From positions 1 through 64,000 of the forward strand of contig NZ_CAMPHI010000026.1 of assembly GCF_946885955.1 (NCBI RefSeq): DNA of 64,000 nucleotides, given 5' to 3'. Below, one piece after another: positions 40,519-49,485 of this stretch. The position numbers and the translations under genes were made by a program. Each line of letters begins with the position of its first letter. The stretch's first letter is position 1. Source of the stretch: an uncultured Pseudomonas sp. (GTDB lineage Bacteria; Pseudomonadota; Gammaproteobacteria; Pseudomonadales; Pseudomonadaceae). The notes below the pieces were generated by a model, which was not told where the DNA came from, ran no database searches, and saw only the letters and a program-made list of their open reading frames with translations.

Positions 40519-41049
40519 TCAGGCCGCGCGGATCAGGCTCAGGTGGTTGTACAGGTGCAGCACATGGGCCTGGGCGTAGTCGTCGTGGCTGAGCGCGCCG
40601 TAGGCGAAGTGCGGTTGCAGCTCGCCACGATGCGCGGCGAAATCGGCAAACGCGCGTTGCAGGCGCGACAACGCCTCGGCCAAAGTCGCCGGCTGCTGCA
40701 AGCCCGCGGCCCCCGGAATCGCTTCGTCCAGCGAGTGACGCATGGCCCCGCGGGCGGCGAATACGCCGAATGCCAGCGGCCCGACACTGCTGCGAAACCA
40801 GCCGGGCTTCAGCTCGGGGTAACCGTTGATGGAGTATTCGATGCTTTGCGCGCAGTGGTTGAACACCTCGACCGGGCTCCAGCCCTTGAGACTGCGCAAC
40901 TCTTTGCCGACCAACCCGGCCAGCACCCGCTGCGCGCCCTGCAGGCTCAGCTCGCCCGGCGGTGCGCCGGTGGAGAGCGCCCAGAAACCGGTCCCGGCTG
41001 CCGCCACGCCACCCAGGGCGCCGAGTTTAAGAAACTGTCGCCGCTGCAT
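40519..41049 (-). CDS. DUF1569 protein with Tat signal
   Basis: The protein has 176 residues. The N-terminus MQRRQFLKLGALGGVAAAGTG is a twin-arginine signal (RRQFLK). The rest matches the DUF1569 family, DinB-like, with His residues in VFNHCAQSIEYS and HVLHLYNHLSLI as likely metal ligands. It overlaps the upstream hydrolase gene by 23 bp and is the last gene of an aldolase-hydrolase-DUF1569 operon. Exported enzyme; function unknown. Confidence 0.85.
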   Translation of the reverse strand: MQRRQFLKLGALGGVAAAGTGFWALSTGAPPGELSLQGAQRVLAGLVGKELRSLKGWSPVEVFNHCAQSIEYSINGYPELKPGWFRSSVGPLAFGVFAARGAMRHSLDEAIPGAAGLQQPATLAEALSRLQRAFADFAAHRGELQPHFAYGALSHDDYAQAHVLHLYNHLSLIRAA

Positions 41050-41938
41050 CGCGCGCCTCCAAGGTTTGGCGAAACGCCAGATAGTGCTGCAGAACCAAGG
41101 CCGGTGCCTCGGTTTGCGGATAGTGGCCGATGCCTTCGAGCGATACGGTGTCGGGCGCGGGAATCAGTTCGCGGTAACGCGCCAGCATATGCGCGCCGGA
41201 GATCGGATCGAGCGCGCCGTCGATCAGCCGCAACGGCACCCCGTCGCGCTGCATCGCCACCAGCCAGCGCTCGCGTTGCACGCGGCGCTCGGGCATATAG
41301 CGGATCAAGCGGTGCATCACCGCCGGCCCGTCGTTGTGCGCGATCAGGCTCCAGAAGTCATCCAGCTCCGGTTCGCTAGGCTGGGTCTGCGGGCCGAACA
41401 CCTTGGCGAAGTTGGCCGCCAGGGTGCGCCGGCTGAACAGCTTGCCGAACAACGGCCCCAGCGGACTGAGCAGGAGTTTCTGCACCAGCACCGGGTGATG
41501 GGTTTCCGGAAACAGGCCGCCGTTGAGAAACACACAACTGGCGAGCTGGAAGCGCTGCTCATGATGGCGAGCGAGCAGTTCCTGGGCGACGCTATCGCCG
41601 TAGTCGTGGGCCAGCACGTGCACGGGCCCGGCGACGCCGAGATGGGCGAGCAAGGCCTGCTGCACATCGGCCTGTTCCAGCAGGCTGTAGGCATGACCGC
41701 GCGGCTTGGCCGAGTCGCCGAAACCGAGCATGTCGCAGGCGATCAGCCGATAACGCTCGGCCAGCGGCGCCCACAGGTAATGCCAATCCCAACTGGCGGT
41801 GGGAAAGCCATGGATCAGCAGCAGCGGTTCGGCATCGACCGGCCCCGCCGTCCAGTAGCGCAGGGCATGACCGCGAAACTCGAAACTCTGCCCGCGCGCG
41901 CGCCAATCGGCCAGGGCGATACCCGGCAAGCCGCTCAC
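41027..41938 (-). CDS. Alpha/beta hydrolase (epoxide hydrolase/haloalkane dehalogenase type)
   Basis: The protein has 303 residues from a GTG start. LLLIHGFPTASWDWHYLW (oxyanion HGxP), then Asp nucleophile in VLAHDYGDSVAQELL (about residue 106), and GIGHYPQTEAP for the catalytic His. D-x-G-D at the nucleophile suggests epoxide hydrolase or dehalogenase chemistry rather than a serine hydrolase. It starts within the aldolase stop codon (GTGA), so the two are coupled. Confidence 0.85.
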   Translation of the reverse strand: MSGLPGIALADWRARGQSFEFRGHALRYWTAGPVDAEPLLLIHGFPTASWDWHYLWAPLAERYRLIACDMLGFGDSAKPRGHAYSLLEQADVQQALLAHLGVAGPVHVLAHDYGDSVAQELLARHHEQRFQLASCVFLNGGLFPETHHPVLVQKLLLSPLGPLFGKLFSRRTLAANFAKVFGPQTQPSEPELDDFWSLIAHNDGPAVMHRLIRYMPERRVQRERWLVAMQRDGVPLRLIDGALDPISGAHMLARYRELIPAPDTVSLEGIGHYPQTEAPALVLQHYLAFRQTLEARDAAATVS

Positions 41939-42717
41939 TCGGCGTAACCCGGCATTTGCTGGTCGAGCTTGCGCAGCAGCGCCGGCCAGGGCAGCGCACC
42001 GCCCATGCCCTCGGGGCTTTTCATTACCCCGGCGACCATCGCCTTGGCGCCATCGAGAACCTGCTGCGGGATCTGGATCAGCTCGGCGCCACCGCTCTGC
42101 GCCATCACCTGCACCTCGCAAGCACGCTGCAAGATAAACATCATCAGGAAGGCATCGGCGATGCTGCCGGCCGCGGTCAGCAGACCGTGATTGGGCAGGA
42201 TCATAAAGTTCTTGTCGCCGAGATCGGCCTGCAAGCGGCTCTTCTCGTCGTGGTTCAGCGCCACGCCCTCGTAGCCGTGGTAGGCCAGGCTGGACAGGAC
42301 AAACAGCGATTGCTGCGACAACGGCAGTAACCCCTGCTTCTGCGCCGATACCGCGATGCCGGCGGCGGTGTGGATGTGCAGCACGCATGCCACATCGTGG
42401 CGCACCTCGTGCACCGCGCTGTGGATGGTGTAGCCGGCCGGGTTGATGTCGAACGGGCTGTCCATCAGCTTGTTGCCGGCCAGATCGATATTCACCAGGT
42501 TCGAGGCGGTGATCTCGTGAAACATCAGGCCGTAAGGGTTGATCAGAAAGTCTTCGGTGCCGGGGATCTTCGCCGAGATGTGGGTGAAGATCAGATCGTC
42601 CCAGCCATAGAGCGCGATCAGCCGATAGCACGCCGCGAGATCGACACGCGCCTGCCATTCGGCGGCGCTCACCTGATCCTTGATAAGCGGCGTGGACAGC
42701 TTCTGGGCAACGGTCAT
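41935..42717 (-). CDS. Class II aldolase/adducin family protein
   Basis: The protein has 260 residues. The fold is shown by GWDDLIFTHISAKIP, then VLHIHTAAG (metal His pair) and NHGLLTAAGS, the typical HxH...H zinc site of fuculose-1-phosphate aldolase relatives. AGGTG precedes the ATG at 42717; a longer start (42753) lacks one. It is the first gene of a three-gene overlapping operon. The substrate is unknown. Confidence 0.88.
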   Translation of the reverse strand: MTVAQKLSTPLIKDQVSAAEWQARVDLAACYRLIALYGWDDLIFTHISAKIPGTEDFLINPYGLMFHEITASNLVNIDLAGNKLMDSPFDINPAGYTIHSAVHEVRHDVACVLHIHTAAGIAVSAQKQGLLPLSQQSLFVLSSLAYHGYEGVALNHDEKSRLQADLGDKNFMILPNHGLLTAAGSIADAFLMMFILQRACEVQVMAQSGGAELIQIPQQVLDGAKAMVAGVMKSPEGMGGALPWPALLRKLDQQMPGYAE

Positions 42718-42825
42718 GGCGGACACCTCGGCACGAGTGATAAGCAGTGCCAAGAAGTCTAGCGAGGGTCAGGGCAAAGGTAAGTTGCCCTGGCAGCCAG
42801 CTTAGTGTCCGAGCGGGACAGTCGC

Positions 42826-43293
42826 TCAGTACAGCTCGGGATGGCGGCTACGCAGCAACGGCCAGTCGTTTTGCGCCTGGGCGTCCTCGCTGAGCAGGCG
42901 AAAGCCGGTAAACTCGAAACCCGGCGCCACCGTGCAACCGACCAGGGTGAAGTCGCCGAGGCTGCGCGCGGCCTGCCAGGCATGGGCCGGCACCGCGCGT
43001 TGCGGCAGTTGCTGCGCGGCCACCGGGCCGAGGCGTTCGCTGCGAATGGCATCGGGCGTTTCGGCGATCAGCAGCTCCAGCGGCGCGCCTTCGTAAAAAT
43101 GCCACAGCTCGTCGGCATCGACCCTGTGCCAGCGCCCGACCGCACCCGCCGGCAGCAGAAACAGGATGGCCGTTGAGCTTGGGCGGCCGCTGGGCAGGCA
43201 TTGTGCAGACTCGAAAACCCTGCGGTAGAAACCGCCCTCAGGGTGCGCCTGCAGCTGCAGCGTCTCGACCAGCTCCTGGGCGCGCGGGTGCAT
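42826..43293 (-). CDS. Cupin family protein (DUF985)
   Basis: The protein has 155 residues. Family marks are LQLQAHPEGGFYRRVF near the N-terminus, STAILFLLPAG, WHRVDADELWHFYEG (metal-binding His pair of the cupin) and GCTVAPGFEFTGFRL. It overlaps the flavodoxin stop by one base (TGATG), so the pair is co-translated. The cupin_5 group has sugar epimerase-like members; function unknown. Confidence 0.9.
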   Translation of the reverse strand: MHPRAQELVETLQLQAHPEGGFYRRVFESAQCLPSGRPSSTAILFLLPAGAVGRWHRVDADELWHFYEGAPLELLIAETPDAIRSERLGPVAAQQLPQRAVPAHAWQAARSLGDFTLVGCTVAPGFEFTGFRLLSEDAQAQNDWPLLRSRHPELY

Positions 43294-43745
43294 CAGCCTT
43301 TCAGCGTCGCGATGAATTCGGCCAGCCAGGGCTCGGCATCGCTTTCCGGGGTAACGCTTTCGCTGCTGTCCAGGCGCAGCATGTCCTGCACCTCGCGGAT
43401 ACCCAGCTCGGCATACAGCTCGCGCACCAGCTCGCCGCCACCACAGAAGGTGTCGCCATAACTGGAGTCGCCGAGGGCGATCACAGCGCCGGGCAGGCCG
43501 CTCCAGGCGGGCAGATGGTCGCGAATGGCGAAATACAGCGGCTGCAGATTATCCGGCAGCTCACCCATGCCGGTGGTCGAGGTCACCGCCAGAAACGCCT
43601 CAGGGGCGAATGCCTGAAGGTCGGCCAGACTGGCGCGCGGATCGTGCCAGGCATCGAACCCGGCATCTTTCAGCAAGCGCTCGGCATGCCGTGCGACTTC
43701 CTCGGCCGTGCCGTAGACCGAGCCGGAAAGGATGGCGATTTTCAT
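43293..43745 (-). CDS. Flavodoxin (MioC-like)
   Basis: The protein has 150 residues. FMN phosphate loop SGSVYGTAEEV (residues 7-17), then TSTTGMGELPDN and ALGDSSYGDTFCGGG, the FMN-binding loops. It is a small electron carrier of the MioC/short-chain flavodoxin type. GGAG precedes the ATG. It shares a transcript with the cupin gene downstream. The partner enzyme is not evident. Confidence 0.9.
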   Translation of the reverse strand: MKIAILSGSVYGTAEEVARHAERLLKDAGFDAWHDPRASLADLQAFAPEAFLAVTSTTGMGELPDNLQPLYFAIRDHLPAWSGLPGAVIALGDSSYGDTFCGGGELVRELYAELGIREVQDMLRLDSSESVTPESDAEPWLAEFIATLKG

Positions 43746-43907
43746 AGATAACTCCGAAACATGCAGACCACAGTCTGAAACGGCGGGCATTATGCCGCAA
43801 GTGGACAGACCGCCTGGATGTTTTAGAATGCGGCGGTGATGGATCAGGCTTCGATACCATGCGTCACGAGCCGGCAACCTTATTTCCTTGCACCCAGGAA
43901 CCGCTTC

Positions 43908-44363
43908 ATGATCAACGCCAAACTGCTGCAACTGGTGGTCGACGCTTCGAGCGACGGCATTGTGGTTGCCGAGCAAGAGGGTGACGACAACATCCTTATC
44001 TATGTGAATTCGGCTTTTGAACGGCTTTCCGGGTACACCAGCGCGGAAATCCTTTATCAGGACTGTCGTTTCCTGCAAGCCGACGAGCGCGATCAGCCGG
44101 GCCTGAGCGCTATCCGCCAGGCATTGAAAAACCAGCAGCCGTGCCGACAGGTCATTCGCAATTACCGCAAGGACGGCAGCATGTTCTGGAACGAACTGTC
44201 GATTACCCCGGTATTCAACGCGGGCGATCAACTGACGTATTACATCGGCATTCAGAAGGACGTGACCGATCAGGTGCAGGCCGAAGAACGGGTCAAGCAA
44301 CTGGAAGTGGAACTGGCCGAAACCCGAGCCGAGCTGGAGAAGCTGCGGGTCGAGCGCAAGTAA
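43908..44363 (+). CDS. Short LOV blue-light photoreceptor (PpSB1-LOV-like)
   Basis: The protein has 151 residues: one PAS/LOV domain with short helical flanks. The flavin-adduct cysteine is C53 in QDCRFLQADERDQ (the variant D-CRFLQ seen in Pseudomonas short LOV proteins), and the conserved YRKDGSMFWNEL and IGIQKDVT follow. Blue light forms a Cys-FMN adduct. AGGAA lies eight bases before the ATG; the earlier ATG (43836) is unsupported. It lies in the same locus as a LitR-class regulator, the known P. putida pairing. Confidence 0.92.
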   Translation: MINAKLLQLVVDASSDGIVVAEQEGDDNILIYVNSAFERLSGYTSAEILYQDCRFLQADERDQPGLSAIRQALKNQQPCRQVIRNYRKDGSMFWNELSITPVFNAGDQLTYYIGIQKDVTDQVQAEERVKQLEVELAETRAELEKLRVERK

Positions 44364-44485
44364 CCCCCTCTGCCAAGCAATTGCGCCGAACGGTCGGGCA
44401 ATCGCGCAGGATAGCCGGGCGGCGTCTAACAAAGGGCGAATTCCGTTGTCACAAGGGCTCCAGAGTCTTTGCGCAGAATTCGACC

Positions 44486-45094
44486 ATGCAAGATCAGCCG
44501 CTCCTCACCTCCTCCGAATTGGAATTTCTCCGTCAGCTGCAACAACAGCCGGGCGGACCGGAGAGCGCCCCAACCGCCAATCTGCAGGTCGAGGCCGGCC
44601 CGCAATTCGAAGCCTTGCTCGCTGGCTGCGCGGCCAAGGAAAAACTGACCATCGAAGCGCACTTCGCCAACCAGCGACTGACATTCACCCCTGAACTGGT
44701 CGCAGACGCTTCCCACGAGCATCACTTGCGCCTGGGTACACCGCAGATTTTCGACGAAGGCGAAACCCTGCGGGCCTGGCGCTCACGTCTGCCCACCCCG
44801 CTCGCCCTGCAACAACCGAACACGGAACCCAGCGACATCTGGCTGCATCAGCTGTCGATGAGCGGTTTGCTGGTCGAGCAGCGTGCGAACGCTGCGACAG
44901 CGCCGCAACGCCTGCGTTTGACTCTGCCGCTTGCCGGCCAGCCACCGATCACGATCAACGGTAGTTTTGTCCGCAAGACCGAGCAAGGCCTGCTGGCGTA
45001 TCGCCTGGCACCGCTCGACGAGCACAGCGAGGCGCGCCTGCAACAGTTCATTTATCAGCAACACCGCGCCCATTACCCCCAGGCGCACATGTAA
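44486..45094 (+). CDS. PilZ-like domain protein
   Basis: The protein has 202 residues. The central part has SDIWLHQLSMSGLLVEQR, similar to the D/NxSxxG core of PilZ domains, followed by beta strands (LRLTLPLAG, ITINGSFVRK) as in the barrel. The N-terminal RxxxR c-di-GMP motif is not clear, so nucleotide binding is uncertain. It lies downstream of the LOV gene and convergent to the LitR-like gene. Function unknown; c-di-GMP link is inference. Confidence 0.7.
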   Translation: MQDQPLLTSSELEFLRQLQQQPGGPESAPTANLQVEAGPQFEALLAGCAAKEKLTIEAHFANQRLTFTPELVADASHEHHLRLGTPQIFDEGETLRAWRSRLPTPLALQQPNTEPSDIWLHQLSMSGLLVEQRANAATAPQRLRLTLPLAGQPPITINGSFVRKTEQGLLAYRLAPLDEHSEARLQQFIYQQHRAHYPQAHM

Positions 45095-45166
45095 CCGCCG
45101 CACAGATCGACGGCGCATTCAAAGCGGTGGTGGAGTTTCAACGCCCCGCGAAGGAGCGCCGAGGCA

Positions 45167-46156
45167 TCAGGTGTCCAGGTGCCCAGCCAAAAACTGCTGC
45201 AAACGGCGCTGCATCAGGCGCCCTTCATTACCCAGACAGGCAATCGGCGAACCGCTCAGGCGCTCCTCCGCCAGGTCGGCACCATCACCGGCCAGCAGCA
45301 AGGGGCAATCCAGCGCAAGCGCCAGGCGTTCGAGAACCCGCGGCAGGTCGCCGCTCGGTGGCTGATTGCTGAACAACACCAGGGCGAGCGGCTGCATGCG
45401 CTCGCAAACCAGGGTCAACTCCTCGAGCGGCTGCCCCAACCCTAGAATGCTGATCGAATTGTCCGACCCGCTGAGCAACAGCGCGGCGACCAACAGTTCC
45501 AATTCGCGGCAGTGCCCCGGCAGCGCCGCGAGCAGGACCCGTTCCTCGGTGTGACTACGTAGCAACTGCAGGCGCTGCAGGATACGCGCGCGCAGGAAGG
45601 TATCGAAGAACAGCCATTCGCTGGTCTGGCCGAACTCATCCTGGCGCAGCAGCAGCTCCTGCCAGAGCGGCATCAGGATGTCCTGAAACACCACCGGCAG
45701 CGGGTAGCTGGAAAATACCTGGCCGTATAGACGCTCGAGTTTGACCTCATCGAAGGCGCCGATGGCGTTACGCACCTGCGCTTGCCACTCCGCCCACTCG
45801 TTGACCGACACTTCATGGTAGACAGGCACGCTGGCAGCCTTGATCGAGTCGCTCTTGGCGAGAATCTTGCCGACTTTGCTCACCGCCACACCGCGCTCGA
45901 TCCACGCGAGAATGCTGCGCACCGAATCGATGTCGGCCTGCGAATAAAGCCGATGACCACTGTCGGTGCGGGTCGGCTGGATCAAGCCATAGCGCCTTTC
46001 CCAGGCCCGCAACGTGACCGGATTGACGCCGGTCAGGCGAGAAACTTCGCGAATCGGGAACAACTCTTCCTGCTTGAGAGCACTCGAAACGAGCGACGAG
46101 GCACCAACGAGATCGGACATGGGCGAAGAGTTCATAGGGGTCAGTGAAATCGGCAT
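45167..46156 (-). CDS. MerR-family regulator, class II LitR/CarH-like (PplR1-like)
   Basis: The protein has 329 residues. The N-terminal HTH reads FPIREVSRLTGVNPVTLRAWERRYGL; the rest resembles the helical and Rossmann parts of LitR/CarH regulators. The B12-binding ExHxxG...SxVG...GG signature is not seen, which fits the class II type that uses a separate LOV protein instead of cobalamin. The LOV gene is two genes away, and folM-folE-folX is divergent. The start could also be Met8 or Met13; only a weak GAG precedes the first ATG. Confidence 0.8.
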   Translation of the reverse strand: MPISLTPMNSSPMSDLVGASSLVSSALKQEELFPIREVSRLTGVNPVTLRAWERRYGLIQPTRTDSGHRLYSQADIDSVRSILAWIERGVAVSKVGKILAKSDSIKAASVPVYHEVSVNEWAEWQAQVRNAIGAFDEVKLERLYGQVFSSYPLPVVFQDILMPLWQELLLRQDEFGQTSEWLFFDTFLRARILQRLQLLRSHTEERVLLAALPGHCRELELLVAALLLSGSDNSISILGLGQPLEELTLVCERMQPLALVLFSNQPPSGDLPRVLERLALALDCPLLLAGDGADLAEERLSGSPIACLGNEGRLMQRRLQQFLAGHLDT

Positions 46157-46183
46157 TGTAACTCAGCTAATGGGACCACACCT

Positions 46184-46200
46184 TATACCAAGCCTGTACA
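46184..46200 (-). promoter_or_regulatory. TATACC/TGTACA element 1
   Basis: TATACC (46184-46189) is followed five bases later by TGTACA (46195-46200), near the start of the MerR/LitR-like gene. It is a likely operator by similarity to elements 2 and 3. Confidence 0.5.
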
Positions 46201-46280
46201 TTCGAGCAGGGTGATGCAGTTGAATGTGCTCACTCGCACAACGGCAACTCTTGGTTTCCCGCATGGGCATGCCCTAAACC

Positions 46281-46305
46281 TATACCAATAATACAAACCT
46301 GTACA
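46281..46305 (-). promoter_or_regulatory. TATACC/TGTACA element 2, candidate promoter-operator
   Basis: On the minus strand it reads CTGTAC, 16 bases, TATAGG: a plausible -35/-10 pair for the regulator gene, with TGTACA as a palindromic operator over the -35. Confidence 0.55.
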
Positions 46306-46412
46306 GATTTCGGATAATTCTTTACCCCTCCGCACTGCCTTGAAAAACCCTGCAGCTCAGTAAAACAGCGGAATCAGCCGAGTTACCCGGCATACCCACA
46401 CTTCACTCATGG

Positions 46413-46439
46413 TTGTACAAGATTGGCAATTGGTATAAG
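46413..46439 (+). promoter_or_regulatory. TATACC/TGTACA element 3, candidate fol promoter-operator
   Basis: On the plus strand it reads TTGTAC, 15 bases, TATAAG, in inverted orientation to elements 1 and 2, about 85 bp before folM. The TGTACA core is shared with the other two elements. Confidence 0.6.
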
Positions 46440-46523
46440 TTCAATCCACTTTCGATCCGCGCCGAATCGCTCGCGACAATCGGCATCAGAAGGATCGGGC
46501 CACAACTACCAACCGAGCCGACC

Positions 46524-47234
46524 ATGAGCGCGAGTTCAGCACCGATTCTGATCACCGGCGCCAGCCAGCGCGTGGGCCTGTATTGCGCCGAACGCCTGCT
46601 CGACGACGGCTACCGACTGATCGTGACCTACCGCAGCGAGCGCGCAGGTCTGCAGCGTCTGCGCGAGCGCGGCGCCCTGACCTTACAGGCCGACTTCGCC
46701 GACGAAGCGCAGATCCTCGCCTTCGTCGCAGAACTGAAGAACCACACCGACAGCCTGCGGGCGATCGTGCACAACGCCTCCGACTGGCTGAGCGAAAGCC
46801 CGGGCAACGAGGCGGCGCAATTTCAGCAGCTGTTCACCGTGCACATGCTCGCGCCTTACCTGATCAACCTGCACTGCGCCGAACTGCTGCAACGCTCGAC
46901 CCCTGCCGACATCGTGCACATCAGCGACGACGTGGTGCGCAAGGGCAGCGCTAAGCACCCGGCTTACTGCGCCAGCAAGGCCGGCCTGGACAGCCTGACG
47001 CTGTCCTTCGCCAGCCGCTTCGCACCGCAGATCAAGGTCAACGGCATCGCCCCGGCGCTGGTCATGTTCAACGAGCGGGACGATGAGCAATACCGGCGCA
47101 AGACCCTGGCGAAATCAGCCCTGGGTATCGAGCCCGGGCCGCAGGTGGTCTACCAGAGCCTGCGCTATTTACTGGACAACCCCTATGTCACCGGCACCAC
47201 CCTCACCGTCAATGGCGGCCGTCACCTTAAATAA
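46524..47234 (+). CDS. folM: FolM-like dihydromonapterin reductase (SDR)
   Basis: The protein has 236 residues. The NADPH loop is TGASQRVG, typical of FolM/pteridine reductases; the active site is AYCASKAG. It reduces dihydromonapterin to tetrahydromonapterin. The next genes are folE and folX, the two enzymes that make the precursor, so the three form a complete H4-monapterin route (cofactor of phenylalanine hydroxylase in Pseudomonas). The start at 46524 is the first with a normal FolM N-terminus. Light control via the neighbouring LitR-like protein is likely but not shown. Confidence 0.88.
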   Translation: MSASSAPILITGASQRVGLYCAERLLDDGYRLIVTYRSERAGLQRLRERGALTLQADFADEAQILAFVAELKNHTDSLRAIVHNASDWLSESPGNEAAQFQQLFTVHMLAPYLINLHCAELLQRSTPADIVHISDDVVRKGSAKHPAYCASKAGLDSLTLSFASRFAPQIKVNGIAPALVMFNERDDEQYRRKTLAKSALGIEPGPQVVYQSLRYLLDNPYVTGTTLTVNGGRHLK

Positions 47235-47271
47235 AGCATGGCTCGCATAAAGCGGCCGCGAGGATCGAAGC

Positions 47272-47832
47272 ATGAACCAGCTACTGCCCAATCATTATCG
47301 GGAGATCCTTCTTTGCGTCGGTGAAGACCCCGAGCGCGAAGGGCTGCTCGATACGCCGAAACGTGCGGCCAAAGCCATGCAGTATCTCTGCCACGGCTAC
47401 CAGACGAACCTGGAAGAAGTGGTCAACGGCGCACTGTTCGCCTCCGACAACGACGAGATGGTGATCGTCAAGGACATCGAGCTTTACTCGCTGTGCGAGC
47501 ATCACCTGCTGCCGTTTATCGGCAAGGCGCATGTCGCCTACATCCCCACCGGTAAGGTGCTGGGCCTGTCGAAAGTGGCGCGTATCGTCGACATGTACGC
47601 GCGGCGCCTGCAGATCCAGGAGAACCTCACGCGGCAGATCGCCGAGGCGATCCAGAGCGTGACTCAGGCCGCTGGCGTCGCCGTGGTGATCGAAGCAAAG
47701 CACATGTGCATGATGATGCGCGGGGTCGAGAAGCAGAACTCGGTGATGAATACCTCGGTTATGCTTGGCGCCTTCCGCGAGTCCTGCAACACTCGCCTGG
47801 AATTTTTGCAATTGATCGGACGGAGCAAGTAA
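47272..47832 (+). CDS. folE: GTP cyclohydrolase I, FolE
   Basis: The protein has 186 residues. The zinc and active-site motifs are present: [39 protein letters not shown], and the second Cys in [10 protein letters not shown]. It forms dihydroneopterin triphosphate from GTP. The length is typical. GAGGA lies eight bases before the ATG. folX follows after three bases. A light-inducible second folE is known in Pseudomonas. Confidence 0.97.
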   Translation: MNQLLPNHYREILLCVGEDPEREGLLDTPKRAAKAMQYLCHGYQTNLEEVVNGALFASDNDEMVIVKDIELYSLCEHHLLPFIGKAHVAYIPTGKVLGLSKVARIVDMYARRLQIQENLTRQIAEAIQSVTQAAGVAVVIEAKHMCMMMRGVEKQNSVMNTSVMLGAFRESCNTRLEFLQLIGRSK

Positions 47833-47835
47833 GCA

Positions 47836-48210
47836 ATGCCGCGACTGGAACCAGGAATGGCACGGATCCGGGTCAAGGATCTGCGCCTGCGCACTTTTAT
47901 CGGAATCAAGGAAGAAGAGATCAACAACAAGCAGGACGTGTTGATCAATCTGACCATCCTCTACCCCGCCGTGGACGCGGTGCGCGACAACGACATCGAC
48001 CATGCGCTGAACTACCGCACCATCACCAAGGCGATCATCCAGCACGTCGAGGGCAACCGATTCGCCCTGCTCGAACGTCTGACCCAGGAAATTCTCGACC
48101 TGGTGATGGCTTATCAGGCGGTGCGCTACGCCGAAGTGGAAGTCGACAAGCCCCATGCCCTGCGCTTCGCCGAATCGGTGTCGATCACCCTGGCCGGGCA
48201 CCGCGACTGA
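47836..48210 (+). CDS. folX: Dihydroneopterin triphosphate 2'-epimerase, FolX
   Basis: The protein has 124 residues of the FolB/FolX fold. Marks are [39 protein letters not shown] and the C-terminal [17 protein letters not shown]. It converts dihydroneopterin triphosphate to the monapterin form, used with folM and folE. The start follows folE by three bases with the ribosome site inside the folE end. The closely related FolB differs in the first strand; the neighbours favour FolX. Confidence 0.9.
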   Translation: MPRLEPGMARIRVKDLRLRTFIGIKEEEINNKQDVLINLTILYPAVDAVRDNDIDHALNYRTITKAIIQHVEGNRFALLERLTQEILDLVMAYQAVRYAEVEVDKPHALRFAESVSITLAGHRD

Positions 48211-48218
48211 GCTCGGCC

Positions 48219-49214
48219 TCAGCCCTGGATCCAGGCCCACAGCAGCAACAGCAGCAGTGCCAGCAGAGCGATCCAGATGACGCGCCGATGCAGGCTCAGG
48301 CGCAACTGCCAGCTGTGGTCCTGCGCCTGGGCATCGAAGCGGCCATGGCTGCCCATGTCACGACTGACCGCACTGAACAGGTTGTCCGGGCGATCTGGCG
48401 GCACTGGCTCCTCGCTCTCCTGCCCCTTGAATCCCTGGCGACACAGCACCCAATCGGCAAACCCCGGCAGCAGCTTGTTGCCATAGATCGCCTTGACCGC
48501 GGGGAAACCGACATACAGCTCGCGTCGCCGGTGGTAAGCGGCCCAGACGATGCCGCGCGCGGCCACTTCCGGCTGAAAAATCGGTGGCAGCGGCTGCGGC
48601 TGGTGCGGCAAACGGCTGCGTGCCCAGTCGAACTGCGGTGTATTGAATGCCGACAGATGCACCATGCTCAGCTTGATCCGGCTGTTCTCGTGCATCAGCT
48701 CGACCCGCAGCGAGTCGGTAAAACCGCGGCAGGCGAACTTCGCCCCGCAATACGCCGACTGCAAAGGAATCGCCCGATACGCCAGGGCCGACCCCACCTG
48801 CACGATGCTGCCGCGATTGCGCGGGCGCATGTATTTGAGCGCCGCGCAGGTGCCGTGCACGGTGCCCAGATAGGTTACCTCGGTGACCCGCCGATACTCC
48901 GCGGAGGTCATTTCCGCGACCGGCGAAAACACCGTGACCATGGCGTTGTTGACCCAGATATCGATCGCCCCCAGCTCCGCTTCTATGCGCGCGGCGGCAG
49001 CGTCCACCTGGGCCGCGTCGGCCATGTCGACGACCTGCACCCAGGCTTGCCCGCCAGCGGCTTCGACCTCCGCTTTGGCGCCCTGCAATCCGGCCTCGCC
49101 ACGCGCCAACATGGCCACCGTGGCGCCACGCTGGGCAAAGGCCACAGCGGTGGCGCGGCCGACCCCTGCCGAGGCGCCACAGACCACGACCAGATCCCGC
49201 TTGGATCGATTCAT
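48219..49214 (-). CDS. SDR oxidoreductase with C-terminal membrane anchor
   Basis: The protein has 331 residues. The cofactor loop is CGASAGVGRATA and the active site YCGAKFA. The last 20 residues (VIWIALLALLLLLLWAWIQG) form one TM anchor. AAGGAGG precedes the ATG; the frame upstream of 49214 is not used. The substrate is unknown. It converges on folX with a 9-bp gap. Confidence 0.88.
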   Translation of the reverse strand: MNRSKRDLVVVCGASAGVGRATAVAFAQRGATVAMLARGEAGLQGAKAEVEAAGGQAWVQVVDMADAAQVDAAAARIEAELGAIDIWVNNAMVTVFSPVAEMTSAEYRRVTEVTYLGTVHGTCAALKYMRPRNRGSIVQVGSALAYRAIPLQSAYCGAKFACRGFTDSLRVELMHENSRIKLSMVHLSAFNTPQFDWARSRLPHQPQPLPPIFQPEVAARGIVWAAYHRRRELYVGFPAVKAIYGNKLLPGFADWVLCRQGFKGQESEEPVPPDRPDNLFSAVSRDMGSHGRFDAQAQDHSWQLRLSLHRRVIWIALLALLLLLLWAWIQG

Positions 49215-49485
49215 GAAAGCCTCCTTCCCGCCATGGAAGCTGATGGGTGTACCTCGATCGGGCCTGAACTGGACATTGCACGCGTCTCCTGGTTGGGCCT
49301 GCGACGACGCCGACGGCATCGTGCCACTCGCTCAAGTGACTCCGGTTTTTTTTGCTAAGTTCACCCTTTTGCCAGGCCCCGGCCGTCACGCTTACTCTGT
49401 GCCGAGCGCCAACAGAGGGTTATCATCGGGCCGCGGCGCGCCGTGCCGTAGCCGCCTATTTCGTCCACCATCGCCGAGCATTCCC

